From a virus, in the IMG/VR virus record IMGVR_UViG_3300025132_000316, positions 1 through 23,166 of that record: a stretch of 23,166 nt of DNA; one strand, written 5' to 3'. The notes under the pieces are model-generated. The model made no database searches, was not told the origin of the DNA, and saw only the letters and a list, made by a program, of their open reading frames with translations. Shown here in pieces: positions 16,469 through 23,065 of the stretch. The first letter of the stretch is position 1, and each line of letters opens with the position of its first letter. Both the position numbers and the translations under genes were made by a program.

Positions 16469-16996
16469 CTAATCTGCACATTCCGCGAATCTTTTTAATT
16501 CTACTGACATTTTATAACCTAACAATCTTTTGCCTCTATCGTTAGCCTCACTTCTACCAGTTAATTTAACCATACTTGCTTTTCCTTCTACATTATCACT
16601 ATTATCTACAACTTTAGGAAGTAATGACTTCGTTTCTAAGATGTAGCGAACCACGCGGTATAGGTCTTTAAGCCTGTCGCGAGCAAATGTTAGACCTGTG
16701 GAATCATCACTTCTTCTTTGTAATACCCTAAGATGTAAAGTGAGTCCATAAGTTTCATTTCTTGCTACATGGTCTATTGTTGGGTATTCCAAACTGGCTG
16801 AATCTTCAAAGAAAATAATAACTGCCTTTTGGTCTACATCTACTCTATTACCTCTATTTGGTTCAATAGAACGTATATCAATGAATAAAGGAGTATTAGT
16901 ATTACTAGAAGATATATCACCTCTAGACAATAATGTTGAGGAAGCAGATGACCAATTATCAGAAATCAATCTAATTACGAAAGTGATTTCATCCAT
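16469..16996 (-). CDS. Tail terminator / tail completion candidate (175 aa)
   Basis: The position directly upstream of the tail tube gene and after the connector genes is that of the tail terminator in siphoviruses (lambda gpU or SPP1 gp17 type). The sequence is alpha/beta of the right size. AVIIFFEDSASLEYPT (about residues 58-73) and TYGLTLHLRVLQRRSDDSTGLTFARDRLKDLYRVVRYILE (83-122) look like strands with a following helix, and the C-terminal GRSEANDRGKRLLGYKMSVELKRFAE is a closing strand pair. No sequence-level family match can be claimed from reading alone. It overlaps the preceding small gene by 22 nt and has a GGGGGAT RBS 8 nt ahead of its ATG. Confidence 0.55.
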   Translation of the reverse strand: MDEITFVIRLISDNWSSASSTLLSRGDISSSNTNTPLFIDIRSIEPNRGNRVDVDQKAVIIFFEDSASLEYPTIDHVARNETYGLTLHLRVLQRRSDDSTGLTFARDRLKDLYRVVRYILETKSLLPKVVDNSDNVEGKASMVKLTGRSEANDRGKRLLGYKMSVELKRFAECAD

Positions 16997-17187
16997 TCAT
17001 TCATATCCCCCTTGATATTTTCTAATAGTTTTTGTTCTAATATATCTTGAGCATTTTTAATTATTTGTTCATCAGAAAAACTAATATCAAATCCTATCAT
17101 TTTAGAAACTTCTTTCAATGCCTCATTTCTTTCTTTTTCTATTTCAATTAATCTTCTAAAATCTGAGATTAACTTACTCCTAGACAT
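16975..17187 (-). CDS. 70-aa helical protein of the neck region
   Basis: A short, charged, entirely helical protein (FRRLIEIEKERNEALKEVSK, then NAQDILEQKLLENIK) between the connector and tail terminator genes. I prefer ATG 17187, spaced correctly from GAGTGAT, over the GTG at 17196 that lies in the overlap with the previous stop (GTGA). The longer form would add three residues. It may be a small coiled-coil assembly or neck factor. The family is not recognised. Confidence 0.6.
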   Translation of the reverse strand: MSRSKLISDFRRLIEIEKERNEALKEVSKMIGFDISFSDEQIIKNAQDILEQKLLENIKGDMNEWMKSLS

Positions 17188-17192
17188 TAATA

Positions 17193-18290
17193 TCACTCAA
17201 TTAAGAATACAATATTTTTCTTACCTTCAATAATCTTATTTGCTTCTTCAATTAGAATATCATGCTTTTCTTTTAATGAAATTCCTGATTGAGTATCTGC
17301 AATTAAGATAGAATTATCATCATGTCTAATAATTTCTGCCGCTACTAATTTTGTAGCAGCGTCATGAATAGCAGAATTAACTCTTTTAGAACCAGCAACA
17401 TAAGTTACTCTAATAGAATGTTTCTTAAGATAAGGATAGTTTTTCAAAAAGAATATTTTTCCTTCACTGTTGATAGTCCAATAATCTCCTAATCTTTTCA
17501 TAGTTTGATTATCTGTAAAAGCAGTTACAGTTGCTCCTGAACCTTGAACAGTAATACCACAATTAGTTCCATCATCGCCCGGTAATTTAGAAGAAATAAT
17601 TACTTTAGTGCTATCTTCTGAATCTGTTGTAGCATAAAAGAAATCTGATACAGAAAAAGAATCACCACCTTCTTCTTCTATACTTTTAGCAGAAGTAGCA
17701 CCAGTAAATTCAGCAGTTTTGTATGGGAATATTTCATTAATACATGCTACTAATTCTTGTGCAGTAGTTTTAGGACCATAAGAACGATTAAATCTAGTAG
17801 ATACTCCACCTGATTCTGCTGAACGTATTACAAAACTATGTGGCCCAACAGTTAGTGTAATACTAGTTAAACTACTTAATGAAGAACTTAAAGTAACTGA
17901 TGCAGTAGCAGATGCTAAATCAAGATAATTATTACCTTGCCAAACTTCTAATCTTAATATCTTTCTAACGTTAGAATGGTCTAATTGAACAAAACCAACA
18001 TAATCAATATAATAAGCCATTGGTTGATATGGTAATCTACTAAATTCAAAATCGTGATATTCATCATTATAAATTACTGGGCGAAAAGATGTTTTCGTAG
18101 AATCATCAATTTTGCCTTCTACTCTTTTAATTATTTTTCCAACCTCTGCTAGAGTTGGAGTAGTATTAGCATCAAAATCTGCTATTTGTAATAGGCTTGC
18201 TACATCAGAAGCAGTTGTATAATAACCTCTTCCCGCAGTATAATTTACATCAATAGCGGTATAATCGCTTGGGGAAGAAAAAGTAGTCAT
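17193..18290 (-). CDS. Head-tail connector / adaptor with an inserted beta domain (365 aa)
   Basis: Residues 24-70 (YTTASDVASLLQIADFDANTTPTLAEVGKIIKRVEGKID) have the helix layout of gp6-like head-tail connectors, where a DVasLL-like helix is followed by a helix ending in the conserved small and basic residues. The last 70 residues (AIHDAATKLVAAEIIRHDDN...LKEKHDILIEEANKIIEG) supply the C-terminal helices. Between them residues about 120-260 form a separate beta-rich insert with SFVIRS...TTAQELVACINEIFP...VIISSKLPGDDGTN, a pattern seen in small beta domains of virion proteins. Usual connectors of this family are 100-150 residues. The start overlaps the previous stop (ATGA). It should sit below the portal and join the tail. 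Confidence 0.65.
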   Translation of the reverse strand: MTTFSSPSDYTAIDVNYTAGRGYYTTASDVASLLQIADFDANTTPTLAEVGKIIKRVEGKIDDSTKTSFRPVIYNDEYHDFEFSRLPYQPMAYYIDYVGFVQLDHSNVRKILRLEVWQGNNYLDLASATASVTLSSSLSSLTSITLTVGPHSFVIRSAESGGVSTRFNRSYGPKTTAQELVACINEIFPYKTAEFTGATSAKSIEEEGGDSFSVSDFFYATTDSEDSTKVIISSKLPGDDGTNCGITVQGSGATVTAFTDNQTMKRLGDYWTINSEGKIFFLKNYPYLKKHSIRVTYVAGSKRVNSAIHDAATKLVAAEIIRHDDNSILIADTQSGISLKEKHDILIEEANKIIEGKKNIVFLIE

Positions 18291-19357
18291 GTTTGCCTCA
18301 CTTCATTTTCAAGGGTTGAATAGTTTCTAGATATAACATTTAATACTTCTTGTAAATCTTTTTGCATTTCATCCGGTGTAAATGCTTGTATTTTAGTTCG
18401 TGCTAATTTTTCTGGTGTGTTATCTTTACCTGTTTTTACAGGTATTTTAAATCTGGTTCTACCAATATTAGGAGTAATAGTATAATTTGTTAAAGTTATA
18501 TTTACTCTCCCCTTTACATCATTTTCTATTATTTCTAATCTAAAGGTTTTGAATGTATCGTATTTATACACTCCTTGTTCAATATTCGCATTCATATGCG
18601 CCATGTTAAGTTTTCCATCCTTTTCTAATTTGTTTATAATTTGTCCAGTATTTGCTGTTCCGACAACAAATGGAGTTTCTTTATTGGCTGTAATATTAAT
18701 TTCCTTTGTATCAGACATTACTGTATATTTAATCTTTGCTTTAACATATAAATCTGTTATTTGGTCATGAGTATCTAATATAGTTGTATTATCGCCTTCA
18801 TTTTTACCGAGCATTTCTATTTGCATTTTAATTGGGTTTGCTTCATCGTCATCTTTAGTAAATACCTCTTTTAAATTATTATTTAAAATAGCATTTCTTA
18901 ATTCACCTTCTTCGACTTCTTTCTCTGAATCAGCAAGACGTTCAACACCGAATATTTTTCCACGAATAAAACTATCATTTAAATTAGAAACAGTTAAATC
19001 TTCTAATACATCTTTATTTTTAAATTTCTCAGATAAAGTTTTTCTATACTGAAGGTCTTCTTTAGATTCAATTAATCCAGCCTCTATTAATTTTTCTCCT
19101 ACTTCATCAGTAAAGAAATCTAATAAATCAGTGTTTGCTACTTTTGTTAATTCGCCCTGTATAATAACTTTTAATTTTTCTTCATCCTCTTCAGAAACTA
19201 CTTCATCAACATCTAAATCCTCTAAAAAATTATCATCTATCTCTCTAAGAGAAATTGAATAATCACTCACTAAGTAAGCAAGCATATGACTATTATAGCG
19301 TTTTTCAATTTCTTTAACACTTAAATCCTTTTGCCCATCAAAAAGATTTAGTTTCAT
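18287..19357 (-). CDS. Acidic two-part virion-cluster protein, unknown function (356 aa)
   Basis: The N-terminal half (residues 1-170) is helical and very acidic (DLDVDEVVSEEDEEKLK; SEKEVEEGELRNAI). The C-terminal half (about 190-310) is beta-rich (TDLYVKAKIKYTVMSD; KTFRLEIIENDVKGRVNITLTNYTITP) and ends in a helix that includes PDEMQKDLQEVLNVISRNYSTL. This looks like a helical arm plus a beta domain. The gene sits between the WW-like protein and the connector and is joined to the connector by ATGA overlap. A portal is unlikely (no clip or crown pattern, too short). RBS AGGTGAT is 4 nt ahead of the ATG and its first base is in the TAG of the previous gene. Confidence 0.6.
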   Translation of the reverse strand: MKLNLFDGQKDLSVKEIEKRYNSHMLAYLVSDYSISLREIDDNFLEDLDVDEVVSEEDEEKLKVIIQGELTKVANTDLLDFFTDEVGEKLIEAGLIESKEDLQYRKTLSEKFKNKDVLEDLTVSNLNDSFIRGKIFGVERLADSEKEVEEGELRNAILNNNLKEVFTKDDDEANPIKMQIEMLGKNEGDNTTILDTHDQITDLYVKAKIKYTVMSDTKEINITANKETPFVVGTANTGQIINKLEKDGKLNMAHMNANIEQGVYKYDTFKTFRLEIIENDVKGRVNITLTNYTITPNIGRTRFKIPVKTGKDNTPEKLARTKIQAFTPDEMQKDLQEVLNVISRNYSTLENEVRQT

Positions 19358-19366
19358 TTAAATCAC

Positions 19367-20059
19367 CTAAGCCAACCATTTAGCCCATGCAGCACCTTGA
19401 CGCGCTAATCCTACCATTGTTGAACCTAAATGTAACCCGCTAGAAGGAGGTTCAAAAGTCATTTGTTGCGTATTTGGGTCTATCCAATATGGACGGCCAT
19501 AATTATCTTGACCAGCCGGAGGAACCGGATAATTTGTTTGTTGAGGCATAGGTTGATTCATCCCCGAATATGCCCCCATAGATGCACCTCCTACTGCTCC
19601 CATAGCACCCATTTGAGCCATAGGCATCGCACCCGCATTAGTAGGATTATTGGGTTGTGGAGGCGCAAAACCTTGTGATTCAAGGTATTGCTGTTTGGCT
19701 AACTTACGTTGCATAACCACCTCAGAATTAACAGCCGAATTTAACAATGCTTGTAAATCTAATTCAATGTTTTCCTGAGTAATTTTCTCATAATCCCTTA
19801 AAGTGTCTGTATTAACACTAATAATGGTTCCATCTTGTTTAAATTCTAATTTGGCTAACATTTGAGATACTACTCTACTAGTAACATCTTCCATTAATTT
19901 TTCTAATGCTCCTAAAAATTCAGGACCGTGATATTGAAAAAACTCTTCAACATGATTATCCTGTAAAGTTAGTAAATTATTAACTGTTTTAAACGTGCTA
20001 TTATTACTACTACTTATCTGTTTAGCCAAATTGCCATTACTCGTTCCTAAGATTCCCAT
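19367..20059 (-). CDS. Helical protein with Met/Pro/Gly/Gln-rich linker and WW-like C-terminal motif (230 aa)
   Basis: Residues 20-125 are helical. Residues 130-178 are a low-complexity stretch rich in Pro, Gln, Met, Gly and Ala (NNPTNAGAMPMAQMGAMGAV). Residues 179-205 contain GRPYWIDPNTQQMTFEPP, which follows the core of a WW domain (G-R-x-Y-[YFW]-x-[DN]-x-x-T-x-x-x-T-[WF]-x-x-P). However, the first signature Trp is missing and the second is Phe. The C-terminus (GLARQGAAWAKWLA) may be an amphipathic helix. No family is recognised. The start overlaps the TAA of the upstream gene (TAATG). It is perhaps an internal head or scaffold-like protein. Its flexible linker suggests an assembly adaptor. 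Confidence 0.6.
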   Translation of the reverse strand: MGILGTSNGNLAKQISSSNNSTFKTVNNLLTLQDNHVEEFFQYHGPEFLGALEKLMEDVTSRVVSQMLAKLEFKQDGTIISVNTDTLRDYEKITQENIELDLQALLNSAVNSEVVMQRKLAKQQYLESQGFAPPQPNNPTNAGAMPMAQMGAMGAVGGASMGAYSGMNQPMPQQTNYPVPPAGQDNYGRPYWIDPNTQQMTFEPPSSGLHLGSTMVGLARQGAAWAKWLA

Positions 20060-20706
20060 TATTCTTCACCTATCTTTGTGTTCTGCACCAAAATTAAATT
20101 ATCTATTCTTTCAATATTAGATTTCATTTCGGTGAGTAATCTATAAACTTCTTCTGTTGAAGTTTCTGTTTCTGATTTAGGTGGTTTTATTGTCCATCCT
20201 AATGCTGCTAATGATGCCATATCTTCTCGCTTTAATCTAGTTAAAGGCCCTGTATTCCCTGTGAACATTTGGGGCATTTTAGGTTTAGGAATATAACCTC
20301 TAAATTCTAAACCACTTTCTTCTGCTAAAATCTGTTGCTCTAACATTTCCATTTGTTTCCACATTGCTGCGTGTTTTTGGCAGTAAGTTCCCCTAATTGG
20401 TTTTCCTTTAGTAACTTCTGTTAAAGGTATTCCGGGTCTTAATGGGTCAGAAATATCCCATTGATGAAAAGTCCCACAAACAACACAATGGTTTTGTATT
20501 GCATATTTAGCACCCCATTTAAAAATTAAGAATTTTTTCTTTTCTGGTAATAATACCTTTCTTATTTCTTTTAGTTGCTTTTTAGATTTTATACTACTAT
20601 ACTCAAATTTTTCTACTGGGCCACTTGACCTAGCCTGTTCAAATTTAGGTAAAAATCTATTAGGAGCATCTATTCCAGAACCAATTAATGAAGGTTGTTG
20701 AAACAT
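20059..20706 (-). CDS. Protein with a Cys2-CysHis metal-site candidate (215 aa)
   Basis: The start is taken as ATG 20706 because GGTGA lies 5-6 nt ahead. A GTG at 20715 lies inside that ribosome binding site and is rejected. Residues 74-77 are CVVC and residues 109-112 are CQKH, a CxxC...CxxH layout that could bind zinc (the 31-residue gap holds a His-Gln-Trp-Asp and a Pro-rich loop). The N-terminal 60 residues are basic and helical. Downstream are a Met/Gln-rich helix (MWKQMEMLEQQILAEESG), Pro-rich linkers, and a C-terminal helix (EEVYRLLTEMKSNIERIDNLI) fit for coiled-coil pairing. It follows the GTPase gene directly (TAGGTGA junction) and may act with it. The function is unknown. Confidence 0.65.
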   Translation of the reverse strand: MFQQPSLIGSGIDAPNRFLPKFEQARSSGPVEKFEYSSIKSKKQLKEIRKVLLPEKKKFLIFKWGAKYAIQNHCVVCGTFHQWDISDPLRPGIPLTEVTKGKPIRGTYCQKHAAMWKQMEMLEQQILAEESGLEFRGYIPKPKMPQMFTGNTGPLTRLKREDMASLAALGWTIKPPKSETETSTEEVYRLLTEMKSNIERIDNLILVQNTKIGEE

Positions 20707-20715
20707 ATTATTCAC

Positions 20716-21378
20716 CTAATAATCTTTTATCATAGTCATTATTCCACGATATACCATTTCCGGGTCTGATTTAGCACTTACTATATATTTGTATGTAGGT
20801 ATTCCTATCCCATTTAATTTTTGCATTCCATATTTAAAAGGTTCAAAGATTGGATGTTTATCTATTGTTTCTCCTAAAGGATAATTTTTTCCCCATAAAT
20901 CAAACTTATTTGCCCATACTCCTATTGCTTCTGGATAATCTTTATGTTTTTTCTTTTTTCCATTAGGCCATGTTTCAGACATTATCATATCCACTAAATA
21001 TTTCCATGCTACTTGATGTTCTAAACTCGCTCTATTATTTAAATGTCTATCATCTATCATAAATATAACATACTTAGGTTTTCTTTTTTTGTAATCTTTT
21101 AACCAAAGGCTCCAATAAATTGATTCTCCACCTACATCTGAACTTCTAACTGTTTGAATATTACCATCAATTTTAACTATTTTTCTAGTTGGTTTTTCTA
21201 ACCCTACTGTTCTTTTTTTAATATCTGGAACTTCTCCCCTTGTTCTAATTTGATGATGTAATGTGGTTTTTCCTACTTTACTAACTCCATAAATACCAAA
21301 ATTAATTGCGTGAACTTTTTTATATATTGCGAATATACCTTCTAGTAATACTACTGTAAATCCTGCTACAACCGACAT
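20716..21378 (-). CDS. Arf/Ras-type small GTPase with N-terminal hydrophobic anchor (220 aa)
   Basis: All five G-box motifs are in order at family spacing: G1/Walker A GVSKVGKTT (31-39), a switch I region with candidate Thr (57 or 64), G3 DVGGES (81-86), G4 ANKFD (156-160) and G5 SAK (201-203). The stretch after G3 (SLWLKDYKKRKPKYVIFMIDD) matches the Arf pattern (pLWrhYf....glifvvD), so the Arf/SR-beta branch is the best fit. Residues 3-19 (VVAGFTVVLLEGIFAIY) are hydrophobic and probably anchor the protein in a membrane, in place of the Arf amphipathic helix. The catalytic Gln of Arf/Ras is Glu85. It starts one base after a 1-TM gene stop (TGA-T-ATG), within the virion gene operon. It likely works as a membrane-bound switch. 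Partner and cargo are unknown. Confidence 0.88.
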   Translation of the reverse strand: MSVVAGFTVVLLEGIFAIYKKVHAINFGIYGVSKVGKTTLHHQIRTRGEVPDIKKRTVGLEKPTRKIVKIDGNIQTVRSSDVGGESIYWSLWLKDYKKRKPKYVIFMIDDRHLNNRASLEHQVAWKYLVDMIMSETWPNGKKKKHKDYPEAIGVWANKFDLWGKNYPLGETIDKHPIFEPFKYGMQKLNGIGIPTYKYIVSAKSDPEMVYRGIMTMIKDY

Positions 21379-21379
21379 A

Positions 21380-21592
21380 TCACCACAAAACGTGTTTAAA
21401 CGATTCCCATGCTATATGAAAAAAATCTATACCAAATGAACCAGCAATATTACCTAGTAATAATGAGGCGACAACAGCAGTTATCCCCCAAATCCATGCC
21501 CTTAATCTGGCTATTGTTAATTCAGCAGAATGCGCCCTTTGAATATCAAAAGCCACATTGTTTGAATCATAACCAAATAGTGCATCAATCAT
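21380..21592 (-). CDS. 70-aa single-pass membrane protein upstream of the GTPase
   Basis: An N-terminal polar and amphipathic region (residues 1-30, RAHSAELTIARLRAW) leads into one transmembrane helix at about residues 32-54 (IWGITAVVASLLLGNIAGSF). A short aromatic C-terminal part (FFHIAWESFKHVLW) could lie along the membrane. The gene ends one base before the GTPase start and begins shortly after the 2-TM gene stop, so the three form a compact membrane module. GGGGAT, 4-5 nt ahead, is the RBS. A holin or membrane scaffold are possibilities. No family is recognised. Confidence 0.65.
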   Translation of the reverse strand: MIDALFGYDSNNVAFDIQRAHSAELTIARLRAWIWGITAVVASLLLGNIAGSFGIDFFHIAWESFKHVLW

Positions 21593-21600
21593 GTTATCCC

Positions 21601-21984
21601 CTATTGTTCAATAGAGGCTAAAAATTGACTTCCAACCTCATTTGTATTAGATTGAGTTATATAATTAGGTGTTATATTAAATTGATTCATAGCATCACGA
21701 AGTTTCTTTTTTTGTTCTTCATCACGCTGTTTTCTTTCCCAATAAGACCTAATTCTTCTATCTAACAATCTAAGTTCTATCCAATCATTGAGAGCCATAT
21801 CAAATATAGCCTTCATAATCATAATTCCTCCAATTGTAATTAAACTGAATAATACTGCATGACTTAATGGAGTCCACGGTAATTCCCCACCGTAAATACC
21901 ATAAAAGAAAACATTTAACCCACAACAGGAGCCAACAAAAAGAATAGCCATAATTAAGCGAGTATCTTTATCAATTGCTGCCAT
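21601..21984 (-). CDS. Two-pass membrane protein with basic coiled-coil tail (127 aa)
   Basis: The start is ATG 21984, 4 nt after AGGTGAT. A GTG inside that site (21993) would add three residues and is less likely. Transmembrane helices are at about residues 10-30 (IMAILFVGSCCGLNVFFYGIY) and 43-64 (LFSLITIGGIMIMKAIFDMAL), joined by a short loop (GGELPWTPLS). Residues 66-100 are a charged helix (LRLLDRRIRSYWERKQRDEEQKKKLRDAM). The rest is a polar tail. A hairpin membrane anchor with a long basic cytoplasmic helix suggests recruitment of a soluble partner, perhaps the GTPase. It is the first gene of the membrane trio. The function is unknown. Confidence 0.65.
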   Translation of the reverse strand: MAAIDKDTRLIMAILFVGSCCGLNVFFYGIYGGELPWTPLSHAVLFSLITIGGIMIMKAIFDMALNDWIELRLLDRRIRSYWERKQRDEEQKKKLRDAMNQFNITPNYITQSNTNEVGSQFLASIEQ

Positions 21985-21993
21985 AATAATCAC

Positions 21994-22272
21994 CTACTGA
22001 AATTCAATGGAACAAGCAACTGCTCCTGTCGTTTCTTCAAAGTATAATCCATCTTTACAGATAACACCATGCATATCAAATTCAATTGATTGACCTGCTG
22101 TTAAAGTAATTCTTGCTACTTCAAGTCCTGAATTACTAGTGCCATCAAATACCTTAATTAAAGCACCTGCTCCTGCTTGTTCAGAAACATGAATACTAAC
22201 CAATTTACATTGATGCCTAGCAACTACCGCAGAAGCGGTTAAAACTCCAGATGTTCTACAACCAGCAACCAT
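21994..22272 (-). CDS. Small beta-sandwich virion protein, decoration type (92 aa)
   Basis: The sequence follows the pattern of a small beta protein found widely in virion clusters of marine tailed viruses: KLVSIHVSEQAGAGALIKVFDGTSNSG (about residues 23-49), ARITLTAGQSIEFDMHGVICKDGLYFEETTGAVACSIEF (53-91). This corresponds to 'l.sv.v....g.g.v.lyDGts.sg', an 'aG.s...d..gv.f..Glyv..tg.v..tv.y' hairpin and a closing strand. Such proteins are usually attached to capsids or fibres. It has three Cys (5, 22, 72; Cys86 as a fourth). RBS GGAGAG. It ends in TAG, which doubles as the start of the next gene's ribosome binding site. Confidence 0.6.
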   Translation of the reverse strand: MVAGCRTSGVLTASAVVARHQCKLVSIHVSEQAGAGALIKVFDGTSNSGLEVARITLTAGQSIEFDMHGVICKDGLYFEETTGAVACSIEFQ

Positions 22273-22297
22273 TTTAATCTCTCCGAAAACGACTAAT

Positions 22298-22342
22298 CCG
22301 CCTTATTTTTATGAGGGGAGCAATCCCCTATATACTTGGCGG
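22298..22342. repeat. Nested inverted repeats between head genes
   Basis: An outer CCGCC/GGCGG pair (22298-22302 with 22338-22342) encloses an inner AGGGG/CCCCT hairpin (22314-22318 with 22325-22329). The element lies in the 70-nt gap between the 106-aa and 92-aa genes, one of the few true gaps in the operon. No oligo-T run follows on the minus strand, so it is not an obvious terminator. Confidence 0.5.
22328..22336 (-). promoter_or_regulatory. TATA-like box, possible internal promoter
   Basis: On the minus strand the gap reads AAGTATATAG, TATA-like, about 60 nt ahead of the 92-aa gene start. A start site about 25 nt on would leave a leader of roughly 30 nt ending in GGAGAG. It could raise expression of the membrane, GTPase and connector genes separately from the capsid gene. 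The evidence is sequence only. Confidence 0.25.
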
Positions 22343-22663
22343 TCAAGAAGCCTTTTTAACCGTTTTCTTTGGTTTAATGGTCTTCTTTTTACCAAGTAAT
22401 TTAATTGTTAATTCTTCTGATGAAGCATTAGACATACCTAATACTGTCCTAAGATTCCTTAATCCAGCACCTTCTAAATTAAGAAGGTAATCTCGGTCCT
22501 TTTCATCAAAAGTAATTTCTAATGAAGAACCACCTAATGCGACAGAAGCGTATTTAGTGGGTAGATTAATTGGCTTCTCATGATTAAAAGTAAATTCCTC
22601 ACCTTCAAATCTAAGAGTTAAATCCCCATGTGGAGATTTGCTCGACATTTTGGCTAATGCCAA
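22343..22663 (-). CDS. 106-aa virion-cluster protein with basic C-terminal tail (TTG start)
   Basis: I choose the TTG at 22663: GGGTGAT ends exactly 4 nt before it, the spacing used by several neighbours. An ATG at 22648 is too far from that site, and longer forms would run deep into the upstream gene. The product has a beta-rich middle (GDLTLRFEGEEFTFNH; ASVALGGSSLEITFDEKDRDYLLNLEGAGLRNLRTVLG) and ends in KLLGKKKTIKPKKTVKKAS, a highly basic tail that could touch DNA or the capsid interior. It follows directly after a decoration-type gene. No family is recognised. Confidence 0.55.
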   Translation of the reverse strand: MALAKMSSKSPHGDLTLRFEGEEFTFNHEKPINLPTKYASVALGGSSLEITFDEKDRDYLLNLEGAGLRNLRTVLGMSNASSEELTIKLLGKKKTIKPKKTVKKAS

Positions 22664-22679
22664 ATTAATCACCCAATGC

Positions 22680-23039
22680 TCAAATAAGGCCCCAAACTCT
22701 GACTCGGATTTCACCAATATTATCGGTATTACTCGCTTCTTTAGCGTGTATTTGGAATCTATCATTTTGTCCATGATATTTTCCACCATTGGTCGCACCG
22801 GACATTACTTCGGGAGCAATCATTCTTGCTTCATAACCACCTGTAAGGGTATCAACAGAAATACCTGTTACAACAACACAATTAATTGTGCTTAATCCTA
22901 GAGCAGTAGCGAGAATTTCTTCGCCGTTAGCAGTATAAGATGTAATATCCAATACTGCATCAACGACATATTCATCACCACTAACTCTAGGACGAGTAAA
23001 TCCCTTAGAATCGGCTAAGATTGTTACTGTATGTGCCAT
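22680..23039 (-). CDS. Capsid decoration / head-associated protein candidate (119 aa)
   Basis: The first gene after the presumed capsid gene, 37 nt downstream of its stop, with RBS AGGAGAG. The sequence is a beta protein with SGDEYVVDAVLDITSYTANGEEILATALGLSTINCVVVTGISVD, then GGYEARMIAP, and a C-terminal strand IGEIRVRVWGLI. The 'D.tsYt.gGe.l....lGls.i..V' block is common in small proteins next to capsid genes in tailed viruses, thought to be decoration proteins or structural head proteins. There are no catalytic residues of note. The alternative is another minor structural protein. Confidence 0.6.
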   Translation of the reverse strand: MAHTVTILADSKGFTRPRVSGDEYVVDAVLDITSYTANGEEILATALGLSTINCVVVTGISVDTLTGGYEARMIAPEVMSGATNGGKYHGQNDRFQIHAKEASNTDNIGEIRVRVWGLI

Positions 23040-23065
23040 ACTTAACTCTCCTTTTATTGATTACT

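Noticed and set aside
18287-19357. Portal protein
   Set aside because: The 356-aa protein is short for a portal, very acidic at the N-terminus and has no portal-like pattern; the portal gene is presumably outside the window.
21380-21984. Holin/endolysin cassette
   Set aside because: Two small membrane proteins are compatible with holins, but no cell-wall hydrolase accompanies them and an Arf-like GTPase follows, so a lysis label is not supported.
22664-22798. Longer N-terminal form of the 106-aa protein
   Set aside because: It would overlap the decoration-type gene by 119 nt, while a ribosome binding site sits directly before TTG 22663.
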